A stretch of DNA of 64,000 nucleotides from SELP01 sp035969385 (GCF_035969385.1 NZ_JAYKKJ010000003.1:248001-312000); one strand, 5' to 3'. Positions 43,390-52,405 are shown, counted from the stretch's first letter. The notes: generated by a model from the sequence alone, not told the origin. Translations and numbers: made by a program.

Positions 43390-43498
43390 GAAGAAGACAA
43401 ACCATAGACGGGTCCTTCCCATCGGCATAAAGTTTCGACGGAACCGGCGCGTTCCTGCGTTTGGTCAGTGAAACAATGTGCTTGGGAAGGGCAACATC

Positions 43499-43975
43499 AT
43501 GGCAACCCCGGAAAAATACAGCCGCCTGCAAATCATCCTTCATTGGGCCATTGCCGCCCTTATGGTTGTCAGCTTCATCACCCACGAAGCGATGGGCGAG
43601 GCATGGGACGCGGTTGAAGATGGCGGCGTTGCGGTGATCGAAGGGGGCGCCCGCATTCACCAATTGGTCGGCATCACGATCTTTGTGCTGGCCGTTGTGC
43701 GGATCATCCTTCGGCTGACCAAAGGTGCCCCTGCCCCGGTCCCTGCACCGAAACTTCAGGACCTCGCCGCCAAGATCACGCATATCGGCCTGTATGTCGT
43801 GATCTTCGCCCTGCCGATCACCGGGATGATGGCCGTGGGCGCCGGGATCGAGGCGGCAGCCGAATTCCACGAACCGCTGTTCCAGCTCGGGATGGTCCTG
43901 ATCCTGCTGCACATCGGTGCGGCGCTTTATCACCAGTTCATCGTCAAGGATAACCTTATGGCGCGGATGCGCTGA
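43499..43975 (+). CDS. Cytochrome b561 family protein
   Basis: A 158-residue inner-membrane di-haem cytochrome b of the prokaryotic b561 (YceJ) type with four hydrophobic segments. Likely haem histidines are visible in LQIILHWAIAALM, ARIHQLVGITIF, AKITHIGLYVV and ILLHIGAALYHQ. Such proteins pass electrons from the quinone pool to partners such as YceI-like or peroxidase proteins. The start at 43499 follows GAAGG. No partner gene is adjacent. Confidence 0.92.
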   Translation: MATPEKYSRLQIILHWAIAALMVVSFITHEAMGEAWDAVEDGGVAVIEGGARIHQLVGITIFVLAVVRIILRLTKGAPAPVPAPKLQDLAAKITHIGLYVVIFALPITGMMAVGAGIEAAAEFHEPLFQLGMVLILLHIGAALYHQFIVKDNLMARMR

Positions 43976-43995
43976 CACCCATTCATGAAACGACG

Positions 43996-44019
43996 AACGC
44001 CGCCCCGAAGGGCGGCGTT
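43996..44019. terminator. Bidirectional terminator between cytochrome b561 and sulfate-activation genes
   Basis: A perfect 10-bp stem (AACGCCGCCC / GGGCGGCGTT) with a CGAA tetraloop, followed by TTTCC on the plus strand and by T/A-rich sequence on the minus. It serves two convergent genes. Confidence 0.9.
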
Positions 44020-44044
44020 TTCCTTTGCAGGCCTGGCACCCGAA

Positions 44045-46123
44045 CTAGTGCGCGGCGATCAGCCCCATGCTTTCCAGTTTCAGGATCACCTGGTGGGCGC
44101 AGTTGTCCACGTCCACGTTTTCGGTTTCGACCCGCAGTTCCGGGTTCGCCGGTTCTTCGTAAGGGTCAGAAATCCCGGTGAATTCCTTGATCTTGCCTTC
44201 GCGGGCCAGCTTATAAAGACCCTTGCGGTCACGCCGTTCGCATTCTTCGATGCTGGTGGCCACGTGCACTTCGACAAAGGCGCCATACTGTTCAATCTCT
44301 TCCCGGACCGCGCGGCGGGTTGCGGTATAGGGCGCGATCGGGGCGCAAATGGCGATCCCGCCGTTCTTGGTGATCTCGGACGCGACATAGCCGATGCGGC
44401 GAATGTTCAGGTCGCGGTGTTCCTTCGAGAACCCAAGTTCCGACGACAGGTTCTTCCGCACGATATCCCCGTCCAAAAGGGTCACCGGGCGGCCGCCCAT
44501 CTCCATCAACTTGACCATGAGCGCGTTGGCGATGGTCGACTTGCCCGACCCGGAGAAGCCGGTGAAGAAGACGGTAAAGCCCTGCTTGGACCGGGGCGGA
44601 GAGGTGCGGCGCAGCTCCTTCACCACCTCGGGGAAAGAGAACCATTCCGGAATCTCCAGCCCTTCGCGCAGGCGGCGGCGCAGTTCCGTGCCCGAGATGT
44701 TGAGGATGGTGACGTTGTCCTTGTCCTCGATCTCGTCGTTGGGTTCGTATTGGGCGCGTTCCTGCACATAGACCATATGCTTGAAGTCGACCATTTCGAT
44801 GCCGATCTCGGCCTCGTGTTCGCGGAACAGGTCCTGCGCGTCATAGGGGCCGTAGAAATCCTCGCCTGCGCTGTTCTTGCCGGGGCCCGCGTGGTCACGG
44901 CCGACAATCATATGGGTGCAGCCGTGGTTGCGGCGGATAATCCCGTGCCAGACCGCCTCGCGCGGGCCAGCCATGCGCATGGCAAGGTTCAGAAGCGACA
45001 TGGTGGTGGTGGACTGGGGGTATTTGTCCAGAACCGCCTCGTAGCAACGGACGCGAGTGAAATGGTCCACGTCACCCGGTTTGGTCATGCCGACGACCGG
45101 GTGGATCAGCAGGTTGGCCTGAGCCTCTTTCGCGGCCCGGAAGGTCAGTTCCTGGTGCGCGCGGTGCAGCGGGTTGCGGGTCTGGAAGGCGACAACCCGG
45201 CGCCAGCCCAGCTTGCGGAAATAGGCGCGCAGTTCGTTCGGCGTGTCGCGACGACCCCGGAAATCATAGTGCACCGGCTGCTGGATGCCGGTGATCGGGC
45301 CGCCCAGATAGACCTTGCCCGCCGTGTGATGCAGGTAGTTCACTGCCGGGTGCGCCAGATCGTCGGCGCCAAACACCTTTTCCGCCTCATGCGATTTGTT
45401 CGGGGTCCAGCGGTCGGTCACGGTCATGGTGGCAAGGATCACGCCTTCCTGATCGCGCAGCGCGATGTCCTGACCCAGTTCGATGCTGTCGGCAAAAGAT
45501 TCCGACACGTCCAGCGTGATCGGCATCGGCCACAGCGTGCCGTCGGCAAGGCGCATGTTGTCCACGACGCCGTTGTAATCTTCCACGGACAGGAAACCCT
45601 TGAGCGGGTTGAAACCGCCGTTCATCAGCAGTTCCAGATCGCAGATCTGGCGCGGGGTCAGGTCGTGACTGGTCAGGTCGGCGGCTTCGACCTTGAGCTT
45701 CTGCGCGCTCTCGTAAGAGACGTAAAGCTCAGGGATGGGGGCAAGGTTGTTCTGCATCGGATGGGTCCTGTGTTTGAGCGGAGAGAGACCGCTGGAGGTG
45801 CCGGTCAGCTCTGCGTGCAGCGCATCGTATTCGGCGAATTTTCGGGCAAGAAACTGGTCGCGCAGCCGGGTCTTTTCAGCGGCGCCACGGGTGGTGATGG
45901 TATAGGCGAACCTTTGGCGTTTGTCGGGGCCGGACCGGGCGTTGATGGTGATCAACCCAGCCTCTGCCGCGCCACGCAACAGCGCATTGAGCCGCCCAAG
46001 CGAGATATCCAGCGCCGCCGCCGTCGCACGCTGCGACGCCCCCGGCGCAGCATCCAGCTGGCGCAGGAGCCGGAAGATCAGGTCTTCCTCGGCAGGATTA
46101 TGTTTGGCCACAGAGGTGGGCAT
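44045..46123 (-). CDS. Winged helix (MarR/EPS type) fused to sulfate adenylyltransferase-adenylylsulfate kinase
   Basis: One unbroken frame of 692 residues. Residues ~1-105 are a winged helix of the MarR-like EPS-associated regulator type (FRLLRQLDAAPGASQRATAAALDISLGRLNALL, ending in AEKTRLRDQFLARKFAEYDALHAE). Residues ~123-500 are ATP sulfurylase (QTRNPLHRAHQEL, GRDHAGPG), making APS from sulfate. Residues ~515-692 are APS kinase (P-loop GFSGSGKST near 521), making PAPS. Sat-CysC fusions are common in this group; a leading DNA-binding domain is not. An internal ATG at 45757 with AGGA upstream could start Sat-CysC alone (570 residues), so both products are possible. The upstream start at 46123 has a weak ribosome-binding site. 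Confidence 0.93.
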   Translation of the reverse strand: MPTSVAKHNPAEEDLIFRLLRQLDAAPGASQRATAAALDISLGRLNALLRGAAEAGLITINARSGPDKRQRFAYTITTRGAAEKTRLRDQFLARKFAEYDALHAELTGTSSGLSPLKHRTHPMQNNLAPIPELYVSYESAQKLKVEAADLTSHDLTPRQICDLELLMNGGFNPLKGFLSVEDYNGVVDNMRLADGTLWPMPITLDVSESFADSIELGQDIALRDQEGVILATMTVTDRWTPNKSHEAEKVFGADDLAHPAVNYLHHTAGKVYLGGPITGIQQPVHYDFRGRRDTPNELRAYFRKLGWRRVVAFQTRNPLHRAHQELTFRAAKEAQANLLIHPVVGMTKPGDVDHFTRVRCYEAVLDKYPQSTTTMSLLNLAMRMAGPREAVWHGIIRRNHGCTHMIVGRDHAGPGKNSAGEDFYGPYDAQDLFREHEAEIGIEMVDFKHMVYVQERAQYEPNDEIEDKDNVTILNISGTELRRRLREGLEIPEWFSFPEVVKELRRTSPPRSKQGFTVFFTGFSGSGKSTIANALMVKLMEMGGRPVTLLDGDIVRKNLSSELGFSKEHRDLNIRRIGYVASEITKNGGIAICAPIAPYTATRRAVREEIEQYGAFVEVHVATSIEECERRDRKGLYKLAREGKIKEFTGISDPYEEPANPELRVETENVDVDNCAHQVILKLESMGLIAAH

Positions 46124-46138
46124 CGGGGACTCGCAATA

Positions 46139-46154
46139 TGTTCACGCGTGAACA
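46139..46154. promoter_or_regulatory. Perfect 16-bp palindrome upstream of the winged-helix/Sat-CysC gene
   Basis: TGTTCACGCGTGAACA is a perfect palindrome, with further symmetric ATA flanks, ending 16 bases upstream of the start codon at 46123. This is the expected place for an operator of the encoded winged helix, implying autoregulation of sulfate activation. Confidence 0.7.
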
Positions 46155-46275
46155 CATATGACGAAGCAGATGGCGAGACTAGGGGGAAATCTGGGCAATA
46201 TCGGACCATTCCGGACTGTGTCCGGTGGGTCACGCACCCCGTAGCTGCCAAATCAGCAGAATGCCGCAAAACGAC

Positions 46276-46304
46276 AACGGCCCGAACCATTGGTTCGGGC
46301 CGTT
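46276..46304 (-). terminator. Terminator of trxB
   Basis: A 14-bp perfect stem (AACGGCCCGAACCA / TGGTTCGGGCCGTT) around one central base lies 57 bases beyond the trxB stop on the minus strand. T-rich flanks are short (GTCGTTTT on the minus side). It also isolates the downstream sulfate gene. Confidence 0.8.
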
Positions 46305-46360
46305 TCGATTTCACTGCATGTCGCCGATCTCTGGCGCTTTTCGGGCTTTACTCCAGGGCA

Positions 46361-47305
46361 TCAATCGTCCTGCTCGGCCAGCCAGTGTTCGGCGTCCAGC
46401 GCGGCCATGCAGCCCATTCCGGCGCTGGTGACGGCCTGCCGATATTTATGGTCGGTCAGGTCGCCCGCCGCGAATACGCCGGGGATCGAGGTTTTGGTCG
46501 ATCCGGCCTCGACCTTCACATAGCCGCCGTTGTGCAGTTCCAGTTGGTCCTTGACCAGTTCCGACGCGGGCGCATGGCCGATGGCAATGAACACGCCCTT
46601 GGCGGGGATTTCGGTGATCTCGCCCGTCTTGACGTGCTTGGCGCGGACAGCTTCGACCCCGAGCGGGTTGTCGGTGCCAACGACCTCTTCCAGCGTGTGA
46701 TCCCACAGCGGTTCGATCTTGGGGTTTTTCATCAGCCGATCGATCAGGATCTTTTCGGCCCGCAGTTCATCGCGGCGGTGGATCAGGGTCACCTTGGTCG
46801 CGAAATTGGTCAGGAACAGCGCCTCTTCCACGGCGGTATTGCCGCCGCCGATGACCACGATTTCCTGCCCGCGATAGAAGAACCCGTCACAGGTGGCGCA
46901 GGCAGACACGCCAAAGCCTTTGAACTTCTCTTCGGTCGGCAGGCCAAGCCATTTGGCGCGGGCGCCGGTGGCCAGGATCACCGCGTCGGCGGTGTAGGTG
47001 GTGCCGCTGTCGGCCTTGGCGGTGAAGGGCCGCTTGGACAGGTCCAGATCGGTGATGATGTCCATCACGATGTCACAGCCCATGGCGCGGGCGTGGGCCT
47101 CCATCCGGACCATGAGGTCGGGGCCCTGCACCTCGGTATCGCCGGGCCAGTTTTCGACCTCGGTCGTGGTGGTCAGCTGGCCGCCGGGTTCCATCCCCTG
47201 CACAAGGATCGGGTTCAGCATGGCGCGGCTGGCATAGACGCCAGCGGTATAGCCCGCAGGGCCGGAGCCGATGATCAATACCTTGGTGTGACGCGTCTCG
47301 GCCAT
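46361..47305 (-). CDS. trxB: Thioredoxin reductase
   Basis: NADPH-dependent flavoprotein that reduces thioredoxin. FAD motif VLIIGSGPAGYTAGVYASRA, active-site CATC in SACATCDGFF near residue 138, NADPH motif VIGGGNTAVEEALFL, and the closing FAD segment GVFAAGDLTDHKYRQAVTSAGMGCMAA. The 314-residue length is standard. The start at 47305 fits the family; upstream in-frame ATGs add unrelated sequence. It is divergent from an Lrp-type regulator, a frequent arrangement in Rhodobacterales. Confidence 0.97.
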   Translation of the reverse strand: MAETRHTKVLIIGSGPAGYTAGVYASRAMLNPILVQGMEPGGQLTTTTEVENWPGDTEVQGPDLMVRMEAHARAMGCDIVMDIITDLDLSKRPFTAKADSGTTYTADAVILATGARAKWLGLPTEEKFKGFGVSACATCDGFFYRGQEIVVIGGGNTAVEEALFLTNFATKVTLIHRRDELRAEKILIDRLMKNPKIEPLWDHTLEEVVGTDNPLGVEAVRAKHVKTGEITEIPAKGVFIAIGHAPASELVKDQLELHNGGYVKVEAGSTKTSIPGVFAAGDLTDHKYRQAVTSAGMGCMAALDAEHWLAEQDD

Positions 47306-47529
47306 GTGTTCCCCCGACTCTGGTGTTCCGTCCCACCCGATATAGACGGCAGCCCCCGGAACCGAAAGGCCCTGCAAGGCGACCATGCGTCGCGCGAATA
47401 CCGGGCCGACCGATGCCGGACAGAGCCGGGGAAGGACGGCGAACGCTAAGAATCTTGCGCCAACACGAAACAATATTGCGCAGCCTGCGCCTTCGGCGTA
47501 GTGTTCGCAAAATTTCTTGGGGATGATGT

Positions 47530-48030
47530 ATGCCGGGTTCCAAACTCGATGAAATCGACCGGATGATTCTGGCAGAGCTGCAGGCGGACGGTCGGATGAC
47601 CAACGTCGAACTGGCCAAGCGGGTGGGCATCTCTGCCCCGCCCTGCCTGCGCCGGGTGCGCACGCTGGAGGAACAGGGGTTCATCCGGGGCTATCACGCC
47701 GATGTCGACGCCCGCGAACTGGGGTTCGAAGTGCAGGTCTTTGCCATGGTCGGCCTTGTCAGCCAGGCCGAGGCAGACCTGAGCGCATTTGAGGAACGGT
47801 GCCGCAACTGGCCGCTGGTTCGTGAATGCCACATGCTGAACGGCGAGGTGGATTTCATCCTGAAATGCGTGGCGCCCGACCTGCGCAGTTTCCAGACCTT
47901 CCTGACCGAACAGCTGACCGCCGCACCGAATGTGGCCAGCGTCAAGACCAGCCTTGTGATCCGGGGCGCCAAGGATGACCCCGGCGTCCCGTTTGATGTG
48001 CTGGAAGCGCGGTTGGCGAAAGACGCCTAG
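47530..48030 (+). CDS. Lrp/AsnC-family regulator
   Basis: A 166-residue regulator with an N-terminal winged helix (residues ~5-55, DRMILAELQADGRMTNVELAKRVGISAPPCLRRVRTLEEQGFI) and a C-terminal RAM (AsnC) effector domain (FEVQVFAMVGLVSQ, VRECHMLNGEVDFILKCV). It likely senses an amino acid and may control trxB, its divergent neighbour. The 224-base divergent region contains an ACAATATTG-like dyad and the start-proximal A/T-rich stretch. The effector is not known. Confidence 0.93.
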   Translation: MPGSKLDEIDRMILAELQADGRMTNVELAKRVGISAPPCLRRVRTLEEQGFIRGYHADVDARELGFEVQVFAMVGLVSQAEADLSAFEERCRNWPLVRECHMLNGEVDFILKCVAPDLRSFQTFLTEQLTAAPNVASVKTSLVIRGAKDDPGVPFDVLEARLAKDA

Positions 48031-48818
48031 GCCGCCGAGAAGAGATCAAGGTCCGCCAGCCGCAGCCGTGGAAACCGCGGCGCACCGAAACCCATGATGT
48101 CCGGGATGTGCGGGAAGAAGGACAGGTACAGGTCCAGAAGGTCGCCCCGCAGCGGCAGCCGATGCGCCGGACCGGGATGAAAGCTTTCCAACTCGATCCC
48201 GTCAGACAGCAGCCGTTCCTGTTCTTCGAACCCAAGGTGATAAACCTGCACCGCGCTTTGCGGCGTCAGATCGACGATGTTCACCCCATCCTCGAAATCC
48301 CGCACCGGCACAACGGCGGTGGGCCGCCCGGTCATGGTGCGCACCCCTTCCGAGCTGTGGAACAGCCGGGCCGAGGGGCCCAGAACAATGTCTCGTCCCG
48401 GACGACCGAACCCCAGAGAATCGGCAGACACTCGGGTCAGCGACCGCATCTTCGACGCCTGTTCGGGGATGTTCGCGATCAGACTGCAACTGCCCTTCCA
48501 GATCAGCGGCTGAAACCCGCGATCGGCGGTCTTCACCCGATCTCCCGGCAAAAGGTCTTCGACCGCGCGGGGGCCGTCCTCGGTCTGGAACAGGGTGCCG
48601 CGGGCAAATGCGGAAAAGGCTTCCTCGAAGGCCTCCATCGCCGGGGCCACACGGGCAAAGTCAAAAATGTCGCCGTTGGGGGCAAGGTGAACAACCTCGA
48701 ACCGGCGCATAACGGCGCTACGCCGCTGCGGCTGTTCGCCAGACGTGTCGAAACGGTTCTTTGTATCACGCGACAAACGGGAAGAGCCGAAATGGCCAAG
48801 TGTCGGGGCAGCAGTCAT
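48027..48818 (-). CDS. Hint-domain protein
   Basis: A 263-residue protein with a Hint_2-type domain spanning residues ~70-210: FARGTLFQTEDGPRAVEDLLPGDRVKTADRGFQPLIWKG is the entry, then DIVLGPSARLFHSSEGVRTMTG and a later YHLGFEEQERLLSDGIELESFHPG. These domains occur singly in many Rhodobacterales proteins and resemble inteins/Hedgehog autoprocessing units, but this copy starts with Phe-Ala rather than Cys and lacks flanking exteins, so self-splicing is not expected. The start at 48818 is moderate; a longer start at 48863 is possible. It ends in a 4-base overlap with the convergent Lrp-type gene. Confidence 0.8.
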   Translation of the reverse strand: MTAAPTLGHFGSSRLSRDTKNRFDTSGEQPQRRSAVMRRFEVVHLAPNGDIFDFARVAPAMEAFEEAFSAFARGTLFQTEDGPRAVEDLLPGDRVKTADRGFQPLIWKGSCSLIANIPEQASKMRSLTRVSADSLGFGRPGRDIVLGPSARLFHSSEGVRTMTGRPTAVVPVRDFEDGVNIVDLTPQSAVQVYHLGFEEQERLLSDGIELESFHPGPAHRLPLRGDLLDLYLSFFPHIPDIMGFGAPRFPRLRLADLDLFSAA

Positions 48819-49035
48819 GCGAAACCTATCAAAGTTGCGCTTTTCGCCGGCCCCCACCGGCAACGATCAGCAGATCATTTATGCGGAAACGATTCCCCAA
48901 CCCGGCTGCATTTGTCAAAAATTCGATGTGGAAGGGCGCTATCCATGCACCAATGGGAAGGGCGCTAGGGTATTGTCCACGCCGGTCGATCAATCCTGCC
49001 ACAATTCCGCGATGCTGCGGCCTCCGAAACGGAAT

Positions 49036-49064
49036 ACGGCCCCCGCCATGCGGCAAGGGGCCGT
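49036..49064. terminator. Possible hairpin downstream of the 65-residue protein gene
   Basis: ACGGCCCC pairs with GGGGCCGT with a 13-base loop, followed by TTTC on the plus strand and ATTCCGTTTC on the minus. It is a fair stem-loop without a strong T-run; it may end the transcript of the gene at 49133-49330. Confidence 0.35.
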
Positions 49065-49132
49065 TTCAGGATCGCGGCGGGAGGAACCGCGAGGGAAAAG
49101 CAGACGGGCCCGTGCGACCCGCCCTTGATTGA

Positions 49133-49330
49133 TCAGGCGACGACCCGGTCGCCGATGAACGCCTGTGCGCGCCCTCGGGCCACCATGGCAAGGCCGGCTG
49201 CCTCTTCCGAACTGAGCGACGCCTTGCGGCTGTTGATGAACGCCTGACGGCGCAGGCCCCGTTCCCAAGGCATCTTGGAGGTGCATTTGGCGGCTTCGTC
49301 GATCATGCCGGTCATCCAACGCTTCTTCAT
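49133..49330 (-). CDS. 65-residue protein of unknown function
   Basis: A short basic protein (MKKRWMTGMIDEAAKCTSK to AQAFIGDRVVA) preceded by AAAGGA. It has an alpha-helical appearance, an N-terminal basic cluster, and a central KMPWERGLRRQAFINSRK segment; it has no membrane span. Similar short proteins are found in other Rhodobacterales to my knowledge, but no function is established. Codon use is G/C-biased at third positions, supporting coding. The 264-base stretch to its right (to 49594) shows no gene. Confidence 0.65.
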   Translation of the reverse strand: MKKRWMTGMIDEAAKCTSKMPWERGLRRQAFINSRKASLSSEEAAGLAMVARGRAQAFIGDRVVA

Positions 49331-49594
49331 AATCTCGATCCTTTTGCTGCTCACTAGGTCGCCGTTCTTGCCGACGTTGGCCCCACTATTGCGGTGGTTC
49401 TGGGCACGAGTTTGACCAATCAAGGATTTTCCAAGGAATTGCATCAAATCCCGGTTTTTCGCAGGGATTGCGCTGTGATCTGGAAACAAAAGGCCGAAAG
49501 CCCAACAAAACATGGGGTTTGGGAACAATGCAGTTGTATGCCCGGGCTTTGTTTCCAGATCGGGATCAGCAGGTCTGCCCGATTTCTGCCAGTT

Positions 49595-50362
49595 TTACAG
49601 CCGGATCGCCGAGATCAGCCGACCGTAGTCCGCCTGTCGCTCGTGAGTGGTGCGCCGGTAGCTGTAGAACCGCGCCGGGTCGGAATAGGTGCAATGCCGG
49701 GTCCATTCCGCCTGCCCCACGCCAGCGCTACGCAGCCGATACAGCCCAAACCCCGGAAGATCGAACAGGAATCTGTCCCCCTCGCCGTTCGCAAAGAAGC
49801 GGCCATAGGCGGGGTCTTCGGCCATGAAGTTTTCGAAGAACTCCGGCCCGACCTCGTAGGCGCGCTGGCTGATCGACGGGCCGATGACCGCGACGATGTC
49901 CTGCCGCTCGGCGCCCAGCGCCTCCATCGCGTCAACAGTGGCTTCCAACACCCCGCCCAGCGCCCCTTTCCAGCCCGCATGGGCCGCGCCGACTACACCG
50001 GCGCGAGGGTCGGCAAACAGCACGGGCTGGCAATCGGCGGTCAGGACTGAGACGACGATCCCCGGTGTCGCGGTGACGATTCCATCGGCCTCGGGCCTTG
50101 GGCCTTCGGGGTCATCGACCGGACCATCGACGGTCAGAACCTTTGCCGAATGGGTCTGGTGCACCCCCTGCAGCGCCTTGATCGGCGCGCCCATCGCCTC
50201 GGCCACGCGGGTACGGTTGATGGTGACCGCCTCGTGCTGGTCCGAACTGCCATAGCCGCAGTTCAGCCCTTCGAACACGCCGGACGACGCCCCACCCTTG
50301 CGGGCAAAGAACCCGTGCCGCAGGGGCGACAGAAGGTCAGAGGTGATGATGTCCAGTGTCAT
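49595..50362 (-). CDS. pgeF: Peptidoglycan editing factor PgeF (laccase-domain, YfiH family)
   Basis: A 255-residue multicopper-oxidase-like (DUF152) protein. The family metal-binding motifs are GVHQTHSAKV, VLTADCQPVLFADP and AHAGWKGALGG. In Escherichia, PgeF removes L-Ser misincorporated in place of L-Ala in peptidoglycan precursors. It overlaps the methyltransferase gene by 4 bases (ATGA) and stands in the chain lgt - methyltransferase - pgeF, all reading left, which is typical for this order. Confidence 0.95.
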   Translation of the reverse strand: MTLDIITSDLLSPLRHGFFARKGGASSGVFEGLNCGYGSSDQHEAVTINRTRVAEAMGAPIKALQGVHQTHSAKVLTVDGPVDDPEGPRPEADGIVTATPGIVVSVLTADCQPVLFADPRAGVVGAAHAGWKGALGGVLEATVDAMEALGAERQDIVAVIGPSISQRAYEVGPEFFENFMAEDPAYGRFFANGEGDRFLFDLPGFGLYRLRSAGVGQAEWTRHCTYSDPARFYSYRRTTHERQADYGRLISAIRL

Positions 50363-51417
50363 GCCTCGGTCCCCGGTGGCGGCGGACAGCCGTCAGGATA
50401 GAGTCCCATTACCTTGAACAGGTCACCCATTTCCGCCGGGTGGGTCAAGCGCCGATGCGCGGCAATGTGCTGTTCCAGCGCCGGCCCGGTCATCCGCGCA
50501 GCCAGCGATTGCGCCCGCGCCGTGATGCCCAGCCGTTCCAGAAACACCCCTTGCGTTACCAGTCGCGTATACCGGGCGGGCAGGGCGGCATTGGCCACCG
50601 CTTCGAAATCCACGTGCGCCGTCAGGTCCGCCTGACCGGGCGCGGCAAGCGGGTCCGTCGCCGCGTGACCCGACAGCGCCTGCAACGTATCGCCCAGCGA
50701 CCGCCAGTCGCCGTAGTCGATGAACAGGGCCGCGCCGCCGTGGACCGCGATGCGCCGCCCCACAGCCCCGACAATCCCCGGAAGCGCCGGGCAGGTTTCG
50801 ACGATGTCACCGGGCTGCGTATCGTCCAGCCGGTGGTCCAGCGCGGCAATGGGCGCGGGTGCGGAAAGGCCGAAGGTCAGCGTGCCCTCTGCCACACCGA
50901 CCATCCGTTCGCGCCAACCATTCTGGTCGCGGGTGAATTGCCGGATTGGAAGGGCATCAAGGAATTCGTTCGCGACCAGAAATAGCGGTGCCTCGGGCAG
51001 GTCATCAGCACGGTCGTGCCAGATCGCACCGGGAACCCGCGCCGCCTGTTCCGCCCGCAACGTGGCAGAAGTTTCGACCAGATGAACAGCGGTGGCGGCA
51101 TGAAACCCCGGCACGCCGCGCGTGGCCCGCAGAATATCGGCCATCAGGGTCCCGCGCCCCGGACCCAGTTCGGACAGTGTGATCCGGGCCGGGCTGCCCT
51201 GATCCATCCACGCCTGCGCCAGCGACAGGCCGATCAGCTCCCCAAACATCTGGCTGATCTCAGGGGCGGTGATGAAATCACCCCCCGCGCCCAGCGGATC
51301 ACGGGTGCTGTAATAGCCGTGCTCGGGGTGCATCAGCGCTTCGGCCATGAAATCGGCCAGCGTCATCGGACCGGTCGCCGCGATCCGGCGAGTCAGCAGG
51401 TCGGCCAGCGCAGTCAT
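50359..51417 (-). CDS. SAM-dependent methyltransferase, MidA/NDUFAF7 type
   Basis: A 352-residue Rossmann-type methyltransferase of the DUF185/MidA family. The SAM-binding glycine-rich loop is ITLSELGPGRGTLMADI near residue 90, followed by FLVANEFLDALPIRQF. The human homologue NDUFAF7 methylates an arginine of complex I; bacterial targets are less clear. The start at 51417 overlaps the lgt stop by ATGA and is preferred over an upstream ATG. It is coupled to both lgt and pgeF. Confidence 0.94.
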   Translation of the reverse strand: MTALADLLTRRIAATGPMTLADFMAEALMHPEHGYYSTRDPLGAGGDFITAPEISQMFGELIGLSLAQAWMDQGSPARITLSELGPGRGTLMADILRATRGVPGFHAATAVHLVETSATLRAEQAARVPGAIWHDRADDLPEAPLFLVANEFLDALPIRQFTRDQNGWRERMVGVAEGTLTFGLSAPAPIAALDHRLDDTQPGDIVETCPALPGIVGAVGRRIAVHGGAALFIDYGDWRSLGDTLQALSGHAATDPLAAPGQADLTAHVDFEAVANAALPARYTRLVTQGVFLERLGITARAQSLAARMTGPALEQHIAAHRRLTHPAEMGDLFKVMGLYPDGCPPPPGTEA

Positions 51418-52298
51418 GCCCGCCGCCGCGATCGCAGGATCACCCAAAACCCGATCAGGATCATTGGCAGCGACAACAGCTGTCCCGCGGTCAGACCGTA
51501 GCCGTCGATATGCAGATAGAGCCCCAGCGGGTTGCCGGGCGTGACGAATTGCGCGTCGGGCTGGCGCACGAATTCAACCATGAACCGGGACAGCCCGTAG
51601 CCCGCGAAAAACAGCCCCGATACCAGCCACGGCCGCTTGAAGCCGCCACGCAGGGCGACCACGATCAGGATAAGGCCCAGAAGCAGCCCCTCCAGCCCGG
51701 CCTCGTACAGCTGGCTGGGGTGACGGGCACAAAGCAGGATAACATCCGGCCGGCAATCCTGTGCCGCCTCACCCGGGAACACGACGCCCCAGGGCAGGTC
51801 CGTCGGGCGCCCCCAAAGCTCGGCGTTGATAAAATTGGCGACGCGCACAAGGAAGATGCCCGGCGGCGCGGCAATGGCAACGACGTCGGCGGTGGACCCC
51901 AGCGGCAGGCCATGCCTGCGCGCGAAGAAATAGACGGCGGCGACCACCCCTAGGAACCCGCCGTGAAAGGCCATACCCCCTTCCCAGACGCGCAGAATGG
52001 CCCATGGGTCGCTCAGGTAGGCGCCCTTGCTGTAGAACAGGACATAGCCGATCCGCCCGCCCAGAATGACGCCGACAACAATCCATGTGGCAAGGTTTTC
52101 AAGGTCTTCCCGGGTCATCGGCGGCTGGTTATCCGGCCACAACCCGGCCCGTCCGATCAGCCAGCGGATCATCGCCCAGCCGATGGCAATCCCGGCGATA
52201 TAGCCCAGCGCATACCAGCGCAGCGCGAACTCCATCCCGAAGAGCGTGATCGAGAAAATCTCGGGCGAGATGTCGGGGAAGGAAAGCGCGGCCTGCAT
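51414..52298 (-). CDS. lgt: Prolipoprotein diacylglyceryl transferase
   Basis: Inner-membrane enzyme that attaches diacylglycerol from phosphatidylglycerol to the lipobox cysteine of prolipoproteins. It has about seven hydrophobic segments and the family motif region VRVANFINAELWGRPTDLPWGV near the centre, with HPSQLYEAGLEGLL. 294 residues is normal. It begins a leftward operon with the methyltransferase and pgeF. Confidence 0.97.
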   Translation of the reverse strand: MQAALSFPDISPEIFSITLFGMEFALRWYALGYIAGIAIGWAMIRWLIGRAGLWPDNQPPMTREDLENLATWIVVGVILGGRIGYVLFYSKGAYLSDPWAILRVWEGGMAFHGGFLGVVAAVYFFARRHGLPLGSTADVVAIAAPPGIFLVRVANFINAELWGRPTDLPWGVVFPGEAAQDCRPDVILLCARHPSQLYEAGLEGLLLGLILIVVALRGGFKRPWLVSGLFFAGYGLSRFMVEFVRQPDAQFVTPGNPLGLYLHIDGYGLTAGQLLSLPMILIGFWVILRSRRRA

Positions 52299-52405
52299 GG
52301 GAAGAATGGATGGGACGGCACCGGAGGGAAGTCAAGGCCGGGCGGTCTTGGCCAGAGGCGCGTTTGGCCCTAGACCTGTGCCAATGGGTTGGGGGCGCAG
52401 GCGGC

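Noticed and set aside
43985..47449. 1154-codon open frame opposite the sulfate-activation and trxB genes
   Set aside because: It crosses two genes and their terminator region on the other strand; only a G+C-driven shadow.
48027..48818. The Hint-domain protein as an intein
   Set aside because: No extein flanks, and the usual N-terminal Cys/Ser and C-terminal His-Asn pair are not seen.
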